DNA of 64,000 nucleotides from Kappaphycus alvarezii (taxonomy: Eukaryota > Rhodophyta > Florideophyceae > Gigartinales > Solieriaceae): contig NADL03000624.1 in assembly GCA_002205965.3 (NCBI GenBank), forward strand, positions 806,001 through 870,000, written 5' to 3'. The notes beneath the pieces were generated by a model, which saw only the letters and a program-made list of their open reading frames with translations, ran no database searches and was not told the DNA's origin. The first letter of the stretch is position 1. Every line of letters starts with the position of its first letter. Of this stretch, positions 1 through 8,747 are shown piece by piece. A program made the position numbers and the translations under genes.

Positions 1-270
1 ACCTCACTTAACCCGAGAGTAAGGAGATACGAGTCATTCATTGCGAATTCTGCCAGAGGTAGACTTATTCCCGTCCCCACCTCCACTCTGGAAGGTTGGC
101 ACCCGGATGCCTACGCGCTGAGAAGCGACGTCGCACAGAATGTGGGAGTAAGGACAATGGAGACATGTGGAGAGGGTAAAAGAGAGCTCCACATTGAAAA
201 GGCAAGCCACAGCGGCATCAGTGACCAATGTTGCATGCCTCATGGCTAGACTCCGGCCAGCTCTCTAGGG
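1..270 (+). pseudogene. C-terminal end of a LINE-type reverse transcriptase ORF (cut by window edge)
   Basis: The frame from base 1 is open to a TAG at 247-249 and reads RRYESFIANSARGRL then TLEGWHPDAYALRSD. This is the tail that follows the reverse transcriptase and C-terminal nuclease-like region in a widespread non-LTR family. The same tail occurs at 10340-10545 (RRYESFIATAARSRL, LGGWHPDAYAVLTD). The last part of the tail (VTNVACLMARLRPAL then stop, ending about 270) lies in a different frame, so at least one frameshift separates the two halves. It is a 5'-truncated, inactive copy, and its upstream part lies outside the window. Family assignment rests on remembered family patterns and the internal match. 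Confidence 0.6.
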
Positions 271-386
271 GGGAATTTTTGGGTTATATTAATGCATGGA
301 AGATGTGGTCGGTAATATTCACGGAGCTAATGCGTTATGCGGGAACAGTCGTCGCTAATGGGAAACACCACAGTACATGACCTTCC

Positions 387-505
387 TTACAGGGCCGGCT
401 CAATGCCAGCGATCAGGCATGCCGCGTTGGAAATGACGGCCGCGGCAGCGTGCCTTTGGGTAAGCACCGCTCTAACCATCCCATAGGTCTCCATCGCTCG
501 AACGG
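387..505 (-). pseudogene. Second LINE C-terminal tail, inverted
   Basis: On the minus strand the bases read RAMETYGMVRAVLTQ followed by AAAVISNAACLIAGIEPAL and a TAA at 387-389. This matches the end of the tail at 1-270 (VTNVACLMARLRPAL) and the MEV-type segment RAMETYGTVRAVLN near 10505-10545. Only the last 35-40 codons are present. The tail lies head to head with the copy at 1-270, about 115 bases away. It is a fragment without a start and cannot be functional. Confidence 0.55.
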
Positions 506-602
506 GTTTTCTAGGGTGACGTGGGCAGGCGGCTAACTTCTTACTGTGTAAGCTTACCTCCACACGCCTCGATCCAAATGGAAGGTGCAGGATCTGGTAG
601 GG
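506..602. other. Spacer between LINE tail and LTR fragment
   Basis: No coding signal or repeat was recognised here. The 271-386 gap between the two LINE tails is likewise featureless. Confidence 0.5.
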
Positions 603-636
603 TCGGAAAATGAAAAAAATTGAAACGTGACCCTAG
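603..636. repeat. Left piece of a gypsy-type LTR, cut at CTAG
   Basis: TCGGAAAATGAAAAAAATTG and the following ACGTGACCCTAG match the start of the LTR copies at 22343 and 15418. The intact copy at 22343 continues CTAGGAAGGGG, whereas here CTAG (633-636) is followed by the piggyBac end. The missing right part of an LTR in the same orientation starts at 14943 with CTAGGAAGGGG. The LTR therefore appears to have been split by a 14.3 kb block. Confidence 0.6.
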
Positions 637-841
637 TGTCCAGAGGACAATTGTACTAATATGAGTCCATATTTCTAACGGCTAGATTTTATACAAAAAA
701 CTAACATAATGACACCGTTAGATTTCCACCACATCTAATAGCACCCTTAGGTAGTCAACCGTGCAAAACTTCGGAGTTTACTCCTAAACTGTTCATTCGA
801 ACACACAACAGGTTAGTCAACATCGAAAAATTTAACCAAAA

Positions 842-1309
842 ATGAAGAATCAAAATGACCCCCGTCAACAGTCCGGAAACCTTTTCAACACTCGCGCAAC
901 CCTTGTCACGTCAGCAGCTGAGTTTAAGCGACTATTCGGTTCCCTTTGGAGAAGTAAGCGCGTCAACGGAACCGTGGTCAGCATCGTAGTTGACAAATCT
1001 ACCGGAAGACGTCAGACTTCGGTCACCGCAGACTGGTCCATTCAGGACAGGACAAAGCGCGTCAGCTTGAAACTCGTCAACGTCAAGCCACGAGAAGCAT
1101 CTGAAGGTGGCCTAGCAACGTCAAATGAAATGGAGACAACTGCTGCTGAGGTCAAGCTACCGAATCGTCAACCTTCTGTTGAAGAACCTCGAGAAGAAGC
1201 CAATGGGATGGCCGGAGTAGGAGGGGTATGCAAAGAAGTGCATGGAAAAATTTGGACCAATCAGGAGGTATTATTGCCGTTGAATGGATCAACGGCTTAT
1301 CGGCCATAG
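842..1309 (+). pseudogene. piggyBac transposase, N-terminal piece
   Basis: This 155-codon frame begins at an ATG 205 bases inside the left inverted end, a sensible start for a transposase. The first 90 residues are basic and lysine/arginine-rich (for example ATLVTSAAEFKRLFGSLWR). The last part (GMAGVGGVCKEVHGKIWTNQ) leads towards the catalytic domain, which continues in other frames from about 1330. No known domain is certain in this piece alone. Its assignment rests on position and on the clear piggyBac domain downstream. An antisense open frame at 1152-1577 is taken to be a shadow. Confidence 0.5.
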
Positions 1310-1329
1310 AAGGTAATTGGTCCAGCAGG

Positions 1330-1953
1330 GAACACGTACATACAAGGTCATACCGAGTATGAGAAGATTCTGTATGATTTTTTCCTTTCGCATGTATCCC
1401 GTCGAACACCTTTCCACAATTACCGAACTTACAAACCGGAAACTCGGCTAATGGTGGGCACATGCGTACAACAGCTGGTGAAATTCTAAAGTTTTTTGGA
1501 ATTCTCATATTGCTATGCAGATTCGAGTTTAAAAGCCGAAGTTCACTTTGGAGTACATAGTCTACATCCAAATACATTCGATTGGCGGATTTTGGAAAAA
1601 CAATTTCGAGGAACCGTTTCGAAGCACTGGTTTCATGTATTACATTCAGCCGCTACACAGAAACTGAAGGCACTGACAGAAGATGATCTTTGGTCAGCGG
1701 ATTCATGGAGGCCATAAAACGGCATAGGAGGTCAAGTTTTTCGCCATTAGAGAGAATTTGCGTGGATAAAAGCATGTCACGCTGGTACGGAATGGGGGGG
1801 GATTGGGTGTCAGAAGGACTACCGCACTATGTCGCCATGGACCGTAAGCCTGAAAACGTATGTGAGATCAAGACTGCGTGCTGCGGTGTCAGTGGTATTG
1901 TATTGAATTTGGAGATTGTTTTGTCAGCATCTGACAGCAGTAATCGGCATTAG
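1330..1953 (+). pseudogene. piggyBac transposase, central DDE region
   Basis: Two overlapping frames carry family-typical segments. 1496-1717 reads HPNTFDWRILEKQF and FRGTVSKHWFHVLHS, and 1690-1953 reads LERICVDKSMSRWYG followed by GLPHYVAMDRKPENV. The segment VDKSMSRWYG with its single aspartate is the region that carries an early catalytic aspartate in DDE_Tnp_1_7 (piggyBac) proteins. The change of frame near 1700 and the interruption after 1953 show that the gene is broken. Residue-level equivalence was judged from memory, not from an alignment. Confidence 0.6.
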
Positions 1954-2025
1954 GAGTCAAATTTCCCTCATGGTACTGCTATTGTTCTTCACCTTACAGA
2001 GACTTGGTTTCATTCAAATCGACTT

Positions 2026-2907
2026 ATCTGTGCAGAGTCTGCATTTGCTTCTGTGGCCACAGCAAATGCGTTTTTTGAATATGGACTGAGGTTTACAGTT
2101 GTCGTCAAGAATGCGACAAGGCAGTTTCCTATGTCATTTTTGTCAGGGCTGGAACTGTTCAGGCGCGGAGATCATATCTGTATGTTAAGTCCGAGGACGA
2201 AAAGCCACCCTTCTATGATGGTAGTTCTGTGGATAGATAGAGACAGAAGATACTTTGTCAGCACCTCCGGTAAAACACTTCCGTCAGAGCCTATCAGAAG
2301 GTCTCGTTGCAGATCTGCTGGTAATGAAACGCTACTTGTGGAAATGGAAATTCCAGCTCCAGTGGTTGTCAGTACATATTATCAAACGTGCTCCCAGATT
2401 GACTGGCATAACAGATGCAGACAGGATGACCTTGGATTGGAGAAGAACTTCGAAGTCAATGATTGGTCGTTGATGGTTAATACATTTTTGCTTGCAATTT
2501 GCATCGTTGACTCATGGCTGCTATACAAGGGTTTGATGGGTGCAAGAAATTGCATGTCTCAAAAAGATTTTTATGCAAAACTTGCAGAGCAACTCATTGA
2601 CAATTTATTTGATGCTATTGGCCTCCACAGATCTGATATTGACGTTCCAGAGGATTCCGTTCCCTCATTGGCCTGCAGTACTGGAATCCACCTGGTGCCC
2701 ACAGTGAAAAGGCTCAAAGGAGCCAATGGGGCCCCAACGAAAGCGGCGTTTCAAAGCAGATGCAAAATTTGCAAATCTAACAAGAAGTCCAAATTTCTCT
2801 GCTCTGAGTGCCTGAAACTGAACAAAGAGGTTTGGATATGCCATTCAGAGACAGGTTGTAACTGCTTTCAAAATCACTTACGCGATGTCCACTTCTGTCA
2901 TAATTAG
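2026..2907 (+). pseudogene. piggyBac transposase, C-terminal region with cysteine-rich finger
   Basis: The frame reads ATANAFFEYGLRFTVVVK, then KNATRQFPMSFLSGLEL, VLWIDRDRRYFVSTSG, IDWHNRCRQDDLGLEKN and NDWSLMVNTFLLAICIVDSW. All are characteristic of the piggyBac-derived DDE_Tnp_1_7 family, and DRDRRYF and the IDWHNR block are especially recognisable. The C-terminus (about 2759-2880) is a cysteine-rich finger with C-x2-C (CKIC), C-x2-C (CSEC) and a final Cys/His cluster, as in piggyBac cysteine-rich domains that bind the transposon ends. The computed open frame starts at a GTG (2053) that is simply mid-domain, so no real start lies here. This is the best preserved part of the element. Confidence 0.8.
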
Positions 2908-3423
2908 AAGATGCATTATACTACTCTATAGTGATGTTTACTTGTCTACGCTTACATTTTATGTAGTTTGAATGAGTAAAACTGAAAAAAATTGAGTCCT
3001 TGACTATAGCCGCCTACATTTCTGATTCGCGTCGTTCGACTTGCGGAATTAGCATACTTACCTATGGCATTATTCCCCTTTATGAGTGATCAGTGAATTA
3101 ACCCCTTTGCTCATGTTCAAGTGGGCGCGCTAAGGCAAACTGAGGTAGCAGCTGTCGCAGAAATGTCGACCTTCCTGAAGGAAGTTTTTGCCCTCCTGTA
3201 GAGCGCAGCGAGTCGGACTCACGATTTCTTTGTTCATTCTTTACTTGAAGCCGATTAGGCCACAGCGGTTGTTGTGAATGAGGATGAAACTACTTCTTTT
3301 ATAGTTAGGGGAAGTTATTTTTCAGGGATTCACGATATATACTCAATGAAGTAAAGTTTCTTCATTCAGCGTGCCAGTGTATAATTTTAATTAAAAAAAT
3401 CTAGGTAATTTCGAACAATCATT

Positions 3424-3463
3424 TGTACTCATATGAGTACATTACTGTACTCATATGAGTACA
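3424..3463. repeat. Two perfect 18-bp palindromes, direct repeat of 22 bp
   Basis: TGTACTCATATGAGTACA occurs twice, at 3424-3441 and 3446-3463, separated by TTAC. Each copy equals its own reverse complement. They lie 20-60 bases inside the right end of the piggyBac element. The left end has a decayed relative (TGTACTAATATGAGTCCA near 653). A transposase binding site is a reasonable inference. Confidence 0.7.
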
Positions 3464-3491
3464 TTTGCTTGTCCTTTGGACACTAGTCCAG

Positions 3492-3542
3492 TGTCTATTC
3501 GGCAAATATCATCAATTGATTACATCTGTAATCAATTGATGA
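3492..3542. repeat. PIF/Harbinger-like terminal repeat with self-inverted segment
   Basis: TGTCTATTCGGCAAATATCA and the following TCAATTGATTACA are the reverse complement of the sequence at 14908-14942, which ends GAATAGACA. Bases 3509-3542 form a perfect inverted repeat with 16-base arms (TCATCAATTGATTACA) around a 2-base centre. This looks like the left end of a second terminal-repeat family placed five bases after the piggyBac flank, possibly a solo end or a collapsed MITE. Confidence 0.5.
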
Positions 3543-3692
3543 CATTTTATAAGAGCAAAAAAAAATTTTTAAATATTATTTTTCGCCTTTTCTCCGCTTT
3601 TCATTTTCCTTCACGTCTCTGCTATGCAAGGTTGCCGTTCAGAGCGTTCGCACGTTCACTGCCTCGTGAAAACAATTTACTCCTGTGCAAGA
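3543..3692. other. Unassigned spacer
   Basis: A short poly-A/T tract (near 3560-3580) is followed by ordinary sequence. No gene or repeat was recognised. Confidence 0.4.
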
Positions 3693-4090
3693 TATGTTGT
3701 AGTGGATGTGCCTGAATTTATTTTTGGTGTTATACAGTAGGTTTGCGAAGTCCACCGTACCCTGCCGCGCTCAAATCTTCCGTCATTTTGACGGACTGCG
3801 AGGGGTTGTGGTCTTCACAGCCTTACGGACTTGTCGTCAAGCTCGCTCATCCGGAGTTCTCGCCATTGTTGTCGCTGTCTCTACCTGTAAGCCTACGTGC
3901 TTACAGAGGGAGTTTTTTAAGCCTCCTGAATCATCGGCTCAGGTGGTGGAGTTTTCTTCCGGTCACTTTCTCGCTTGAGTGGGCAATTGGTTCAGCCATT
4001 GCCCGGAGTCGTCCGTCTAGCAGAACCCGAGGTCCTGTGTAGTGCGGATTTGTCTTCAAACAATAAAGCGTTATTCTTCTTCCTTCTACA
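3693..4090 (+). repeat. LTR-like repeat, possibly a solo LTR
   Basis: Bases 3973-4088 match the right edge of the window (63893-64000) in inverted orientation: both contain the run from CGCTTGAGTGGGCAAT through GTCCTGTGTAGTGCGGA to CAAACAATAAAGCG/CAAACAATAGAGCG and a pyrimidine-rich end. A polyadenylation-like AATAAA (about 4061) and TGT...ACA-type borders (TGTTGTAGTGG near 3695, CTTCTACA near 4088) suggest a solo LTR. No target duplication was found, so the exact borders are uncertain. Small open frames inside are not credible genes. The divergence suggests an old copy. Confidence 0.45.
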
Positions 4091-4547
4091 GTAGCTGAAA
4101 ATCAAAAAATCAGATGCACCATGCATTATTTTTAAAAATTTTCAAAAGTTAGGTCGTTTATTTGTTGTTCCCACGACCATCATGTGGGCATTGCTTTCGT
4201 CCGTGCTGGGTGGCTACAGTTGGGAGTATCAACTAGTGCTGCGCGGAAAACAGTTTTGTAGAGGTTAACCACGGTTAATGGGATGGTTTTTAGTATCCTT
4301 GGTACGGAAGTTAACAACGTAGTACTGGATAACCGTAGTATCCGTCAGCCGCTCATATTGCGATAGTGCATAACCGTACCGCGGTTCGGATATCTACAAT
4401 ACTACTACCCGCAAAAAACGTATAACATCATTCTTTCGAAAACCGTGTCTTCGGATATCCGCGGATACCGAACGTCAAGGATGGGTATTGCTACACGTAC
4501 GTAAAACGAGTAAACAATAGACTCCAAGCAAATTGGCAGTTTTATTG

Positions 4548-5660
4548 TCAGATATCTTCAGTGTTCAAATTTTCAGCATTATCATCCATCTCCGCTTCCT
4601 GCTCAGCGATAGCTTCCAATGATCCACAATATTTCCGCGTCTCCTTGTTTCCAGATTTTGGAACATAGTTGTGATAAACTTGCATAATAAGATCCAAATT
4701 GTCTGTAGATAGAGATGCTCTTCTATTACTAATGACAATTCCAGCTATAGAAAATGACCTCTTATTTTCAATTTGAGATCCCGTTATGCAAAGTAGAACG
4801 CTCGCCACACGACATATGTTTGGAAAAGTGCTGTTTTGACTAGCAAGACAATTTAGTGCAGCTGGTACTGTATTTTCAGAACGATACTGAGCAAGGCGGT
4901 AGTTATGGAGCTCCTGCTTTAACAAAGAATGCAATGATGCATCTTCGTCTTCGGCAGTGACATCATTTCCAAAAAAAGGGTTTTAGTTCTCATCAGTTGC
5001 TGGAGTAGTAACGGTATTGGGCTCTACATCCAAGGTGGAACGTGACCTTCGATGGGCCTCAAACATGTACTTGAGTAAAATCGTGTTATATGTCGAGATT
5101 AGGGAGAGTACGTCTGCATGCGATTTGACTTTCAAGAGACACTTCAGAGACCTATAACGTGGATCCAGCATCAAACATAGAATGACATGCTGTTCCCGCA
5201 AATTGGTGCTCGTCAATAATGGTCATTGAAATATTGTGGGCAATTTGTCCTCAATGTACTCGCAAATTGCTACGCTAGCGTTTCTCTCCCAAATTGAGAG
5301 CTCTCCTCGAAGTTTATCGATTGGCATGTCTGCAGCAGGTGTGCTAAGAATCGCGGCCGGACGATATTCTTGATATAAGGACATTGCATTGTATGTGCTA
5401 TCAGCGGCAGACCAAAATTCTTGACTCTGATTGAGAATGCAGCTCTCCAACAGCGGGCGAATATACCGAACGAAGAATCGTACTACAGCCCACTCCGCAT
5501 TAGTGGGGTCACGGTGACTATTTGTCACGTTCGATATATCTGAGTAGCAAAAGTGAATTGCATCTTTGTACTGGAGCACCTGCGACATCATGATGAAGAT
5601 AGATCCAAATATAATTTGAACAAAAGAGTACAAATTGATAGGAGGGAGTTTTGCTTTCAC
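4548..5660 (-). pseudogene. hAT transposase C-terminal part and dimerisation region
   Basis: Three successive minus-strand frames (5660-5223, 5216-4983, 4934-4548) carry the rest of the transposase. 5660-5223 includes VVRFFVRYIRPLLESCILNQ, a helical insertion segment. 5216-4983 includes EQHVILCLMLDPRYRSLKC, matching the hAT pattern A-x-x-LDPR-x-K. 4934-4548 includes NKRSFSIAGIVISNRRASLS and LDLIMQVYHNY, the conserved hAT dimerisation block (E/N-R-x-FSxAG...RxxL...). The short gaps between frames correspond to frameshifts, so the protein cannot be made. Confidence 0.7.
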
Positions 5661-5684
5661 ACAGGAGGCCCTCCATAATGCTGT

Positions 5685-6344
5685 TCATCTTCCCGATTTC
5701 TTAGTCCACGTGATCGCAGATTGAAGCTTCCTTCTGATAGTACCAAGATTCACATGTACAAGGCCCTCATAGTGCGATTCGTTCAAAACCTGACGGCAGA
5801 GACTGCTCATAATATGGGCCCAGCATAGCCCATGAAACGGTGCATCAACTCCAATACCTGTACAAGATACTAGTCCACCAAGCTCTCTCGAGCACACTTT
5901 CAGATTTGCTCCACCATCTCTGACGAAAGCGATGACCTTATGAGAAAGCTTATATTCATCAAGTAGTTGCTGGAGACGAGGAGCGATTTCCGTTCTACGA
6001 GTACCATCCATTTGAATCATCTGCAGGTGGCATGATTTTCTTTCAAACGAGTCCGTTAGCCAATGCCCAATAACAGAGAAAATGTCTTGAGATCCATGCG
6101 ACATACAGAGATCAAATGTTATGCCCACAGCAGGAATACTAGACAGCTCTGCCACAATCGACATTTTAGTGTCTTTTGCAAACTTGGGAAGCATCTTCGT
6201 TGTGAAGGACTTCCTAGAAGGAAGTCGGAAAGAGGAGTCCAAATCAGCGACCAACTTTCGGAAGTGTGGGCATTCAACAGTACTGAGCCGGCGAAGTCCT
6301 TTGAATACATAGAGCATTAAATTTTTTTCAAAGCTGCGCTGCAA
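5685..6344 (-). pseudogene. hAT transposase catalytic core
   Basis: This 219-codon frame reads VGITFDLCMSHGSQDIFSV and GHWLTDSFERKSCHL, the hAT RNase H-like region with the aspartate of ITFD in the position of the first catalytic acid. Further on, KVIAFVRDGGANLKVCSREL matches the second acidic segment (V-x-D-x-G-A-N) and HGLCWAHIMSSLCRQVLN matches the C-x2-H-type motif after it. The order and spacing match hAT proteins. The gene continues in another frame from 5660. Confidence 0.7.
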
Positions 6345-6416
6345 CGGATGATCTGGTCCGTACGCCTTTGATCTTCTGAAACGCCGAATGTCTGCTGAGA
6401 CTACAGTCCTTGATAT

Positions 6417-6922
6417 CTAAATGGCACTTCGACTGGTAACATTCCTTCCCTGAATATTTGAAGCTTGCGCTTTCATGCTTTTGAAATGTCCGTTATGCTT
6501 CACAGAGACATGATTAATCAAAGACGAGGTTCCATTCTCAATCTTCCCCATCAGACTTCCACTGCAAATTATGCACTTCACATTAAGTGCTCTAGCCTTG
6601 AAGAAATCAACTGCGGCATCACTGCAAACGAAAAACCCCCAAACAAATGCCCTTTTTCTACCTAGACTAGCTTTCTGCCAAGAACGTATATTGTCTTCGA
6701 AGATGCCCAATCCATTAGCACCTGCTGCCTTTTCCGCTGTTCCATTACTTTCCGCAGATCTAGTATCAGAGGCACCAGTTGCAAGTTGAAGGGGGCTGTA
6801 CTTGCATGGTTAGGGCCACTCGATTGAGGGGAAGAAGATGGCAAAGTAAAATTGACATTCAAATCCATAGCCTTGAGGAAGGCTTTACACTCACAAACAA
6901 TCGCAGCATGGCTTTTATCCAA
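6417..6922 (-). pseudogene. hAT transposase N-terminus with BED zinc finger
   Basis: The frame 6710-6417 contains VKCIICSGSLMGKIENG and TSSLINHVSVKHNGHF, a C-x2-C...H-x5-H arrangement typical of BED fingers, which bind transposon ends in hAT proteins. An overlapping frame (6922-6662) reads MDKSHAAIVCECKAFLKAMD and precedes it with a change of frame. Coding capacity then continues at 6344. Open frames on the plus strand here (6465-6665, 6571-6789, 6779-6967) are antisense shadows. Confidence 0.6.
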
Positions 6923-6967
6923 TACCTTTTCATTTCAAGAAAAGCTGGAAGCAAAATTTACGATTGA

Positions 6968-7275
6968 TCCAAAAAAAATGGGAGATTGTTGCACCCGGGG
7001 GGGGGGGGACAGCTTGCAGGATTGAGGCAGGTTGCGGTCGACACCTTACAAGGTGGAGCACTTGGAGGGTGACAAGCTACTAATTTCACCATTGGAGGGG
7101 TGATTTTGAAAGGTCACCCGGGAATCCTAACATAAAGGCGCCACATCGCCAAGTAACGGAAAGGTCACCCTCGAATACCAGTTTGCACCATCTTTGTCGC
7201 CCTTCTACAAAATGTTCACCCAGAAAACTTCTGCATTCACCCTTGCTCATTCCCCGTTCACTCTTACTTCCTTAG
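6968..7275. other. Spacer with GGTCACCC/GGGTGACA motifs
   Basis: After a poly-G run (6997-7008) the stretch has several copies of the motif GGTCACC(C) or its complement (near 7065, 7116, 7166 and 7219). It precedes the Mutator-like gene and may be its subterminal region or promoter. No long terminal inverted repeat could be shown. Confidence 0.3.
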
Positions 7276-7542
7276 TTGTCGAGAATGGTTAGCAGTGACC
7301 TACCAAATTTACAGCGAAGCACACAGCAGGCATTGCGCCATTTCAACATGATCACGGACGGCCAAACTCTTTTATTGCGCGTATTTTGCTTCTCGGGGAC
7401 ACATGCAAATTACCCTACAGTACGACGGCCATTTCGTCGTCTTGCCGCTGTTGTACATCCCGATCGATGCCGCGCAGATCCAAATGGAGCGGCACGTTCT
7501 ATGCGGACCCTGTCGAGAGCTATGAACGTTTCGAAGAACTAG
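7276..7542 (+). pseudogene. J-domain-like N-terminal region of the MULE protein
   Basis: The 88-codon frame reads PTVRRPFRRLAAVVHPDRC followed by NGAARSMRTLSRAMN. In J domains of DnaJ/Hsp40 proteins, helix II (Y/F-RRLA-x-x-x-HPDK) carries the HPD motif that stimulates Hsp70 ATPase, and helix III follows with F-x-x-L-x-x-A. Both are visible here, with HPD intact. The start ATG at 7276 is plausible. The region after 7542 continues in another frame with a charged KREAERKRQ-type linker towards 7795. Linkage to the transposase is inferred from proximity and continuous coding character. Confidence 0.5.
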
Positions 7543-7794
7543 ATCGCGTTCAGTAAGACTTTTCGTGATCTGCAGGAGGACGATGATTACATTTTGAATC
7601 TCTCCGTTAACTACCAACTCAAGGAGACAAGACATGAAACGCAGGTGTGATTTTAAGAAACTGTCAATTACTCGGAAGAATCGGGAGCAGGCAGCTCATC
7701 GCGTTCCGATGGCGACATACGCGAAGAAGCTGGTGCTACAGCCGCTGCCAGAGAAGCAGAAAGAAAACGACAAGAAGGCGATCATCGCAGAGAA

Positions 7795-8745
7795 TTGAAA
7801 AGGCAAGCGAATCGGGAGCGCGAAGAGCTTGCTCGTGCCGAAACGCTGAGAAGAAACAGAGATTATCGTCGTCAAGACGTCGACCACCCGGGTTGCGATG
7901 AAACTACTCAAGAAGAAGAAAATTTCTTAGATCCTTTTGATGTCACGATAGATCCATCTTTCAACGCCGCAAACTACATTCAAAATGACGGTGGCTACGA
8001 GGGTGATGATATTGGCGATCATGGTGGGAGGGGTGACGAAGATTTTCGGGACGACGGCGTGGGTGACCAAGAAGTTAGAACTGGTGATGGGGGTTACACG
8101 GGAGAGGGAAATGTTGGAATTAATTCGGACTGGGTGGGGACGAACGATGAGTGGGGAAGTCGAACTGCTAAAGAGATACGCAGGACGAAACAAAAACGAG
8201 CTTCAAAGAAACGCACAATGGAGCGAGCAAAAATGGCTCTGAAAGCTGAGAAAGAAGGCGCGATGACATGGCGCCCAAAACGTTGTATCGAAATACAGCC
8301 CCAAGTTGGTATAGCACTCTTTTTTCGCTTGCAATGCGAGCAGCTCATTCACGCTCATACAGCATACGTCGGGGTGCAGAAAGGCGTTAATATCTCCCAG
8401 ACGTCGGAGCGTGTTCGAATGAAATGTCGCGAAGCAAGTTGCAACAGTTTCATGCAATTCGACTGGCAGCCAAGTACCGGACTTTGGAAACTGAACAAGT
8501 TTACCGGACACTCTCTCGTATGCGAGGGGCAGGACGTGCAGAATTACCAGGATGGAAAAATCTCGCGGCCATCGTCCTCCTCGCAACCACATTGCGCTCC
8601 GGCCTATACGCCGCTGCAGGTTGCTCGATCAATCCTGTCAGAAGCTGCATCCGATCCGAACATCTCCGCCCGCGCCGTTGGCACCCTTGTTCGAGCAAAA
8701 AAATCTATCGATGCCAGCCTCCGGACAGTCACTACCGCTCTGTGA
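7795..8745 (+). pseudogene. MULE protein: charged linker and zinc-binding domain
   Basis: This 316-codon open frame is the longest in the first 15 kb. Residues 1-35 are basic and helical (RQANREREELARAETLRRNR). Residues 36-115 are very acidic and glycine-rich. Residues 120-160 form a basic stretch that could be a nuclear localisation signal (RRTKQKRASKKR). Residues about 200-245 read RMKCREASCNSFMQFDW, then GLWKLNKFTGHSLVC, a C-x4-C...H-x3-C pattern like the WRKY/GCM1-type fingers of FAR1, FLYWCH and MULE proteins. The frame then reads AYTPLQVARSILSEAASDP, a helical segment that usually precedes the MULE catalytic domain. The ATG at 7795 is probably internal. Confidence 0.55.
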
Positions 8746-8747
8746 GG

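Larger units (their letters stand above)
637..3482 (+). mobile_element. piggyBac-type DNA transposon, broken
   Basis: The element encodes a piggyBac-family transposase (842-2907) and has matching inverted ends. The left end reads TGTCCAGAGGACAATTGTAC and the right end is the reverse complement of TGTCCAAAGGACAAGC, with a shared TGTAC/ATATGAGT block further in. Both ends are bordered by CTAG (633-636 and 3483-3486). Canonical piggyBac elements duplicate TTAA, so either this lineage uses CTAG or CTAG belongs to the terminal repeat. The length of about 2.85 kb is normal for the family. The transposase is spread over several frames, so the copy is inactive. Near the right end are two perfect 18-bp palindromes (3424-3441, 3446-3463); a weaker relative sits near 652. 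Confidence 0.75.
4215..6960 (-). mobile_element. hAT-family DNA transposon, broken
   Basis: The minus strand carries a BED zinc finger, an RNase H-like core and the C-terminal hAT dimerisation region in the normal order for a hAT transposase, spread over several frames. Near the 3' side, TAGTGCTGCGCGG (about 4232) resembles the short terminal inverted repeats of hAT elements. The next 250 bases hold repeated GGATAACC / CCGCGGATATCC motifs, of the sort that form subterminal transposase sites in this superfamily. I did not find the matching upstream end or an 8-bp target duplication. A run of 12 G residues at 6997-7008 follows the element. Confidence 0.7.

Noticed and set aside
1152-1577. Open minus-strand frame over the piggyBac 5' part
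   Set aside because: It is antisense to clear transposase coding sequence and has no domain.
8203-8592. Minus-strand 129-codon frame opposite the MULE finger
   Set aside because: The plus strand has the zinc-finger pattern and continuous MULE order; the minus frame is its shadow.
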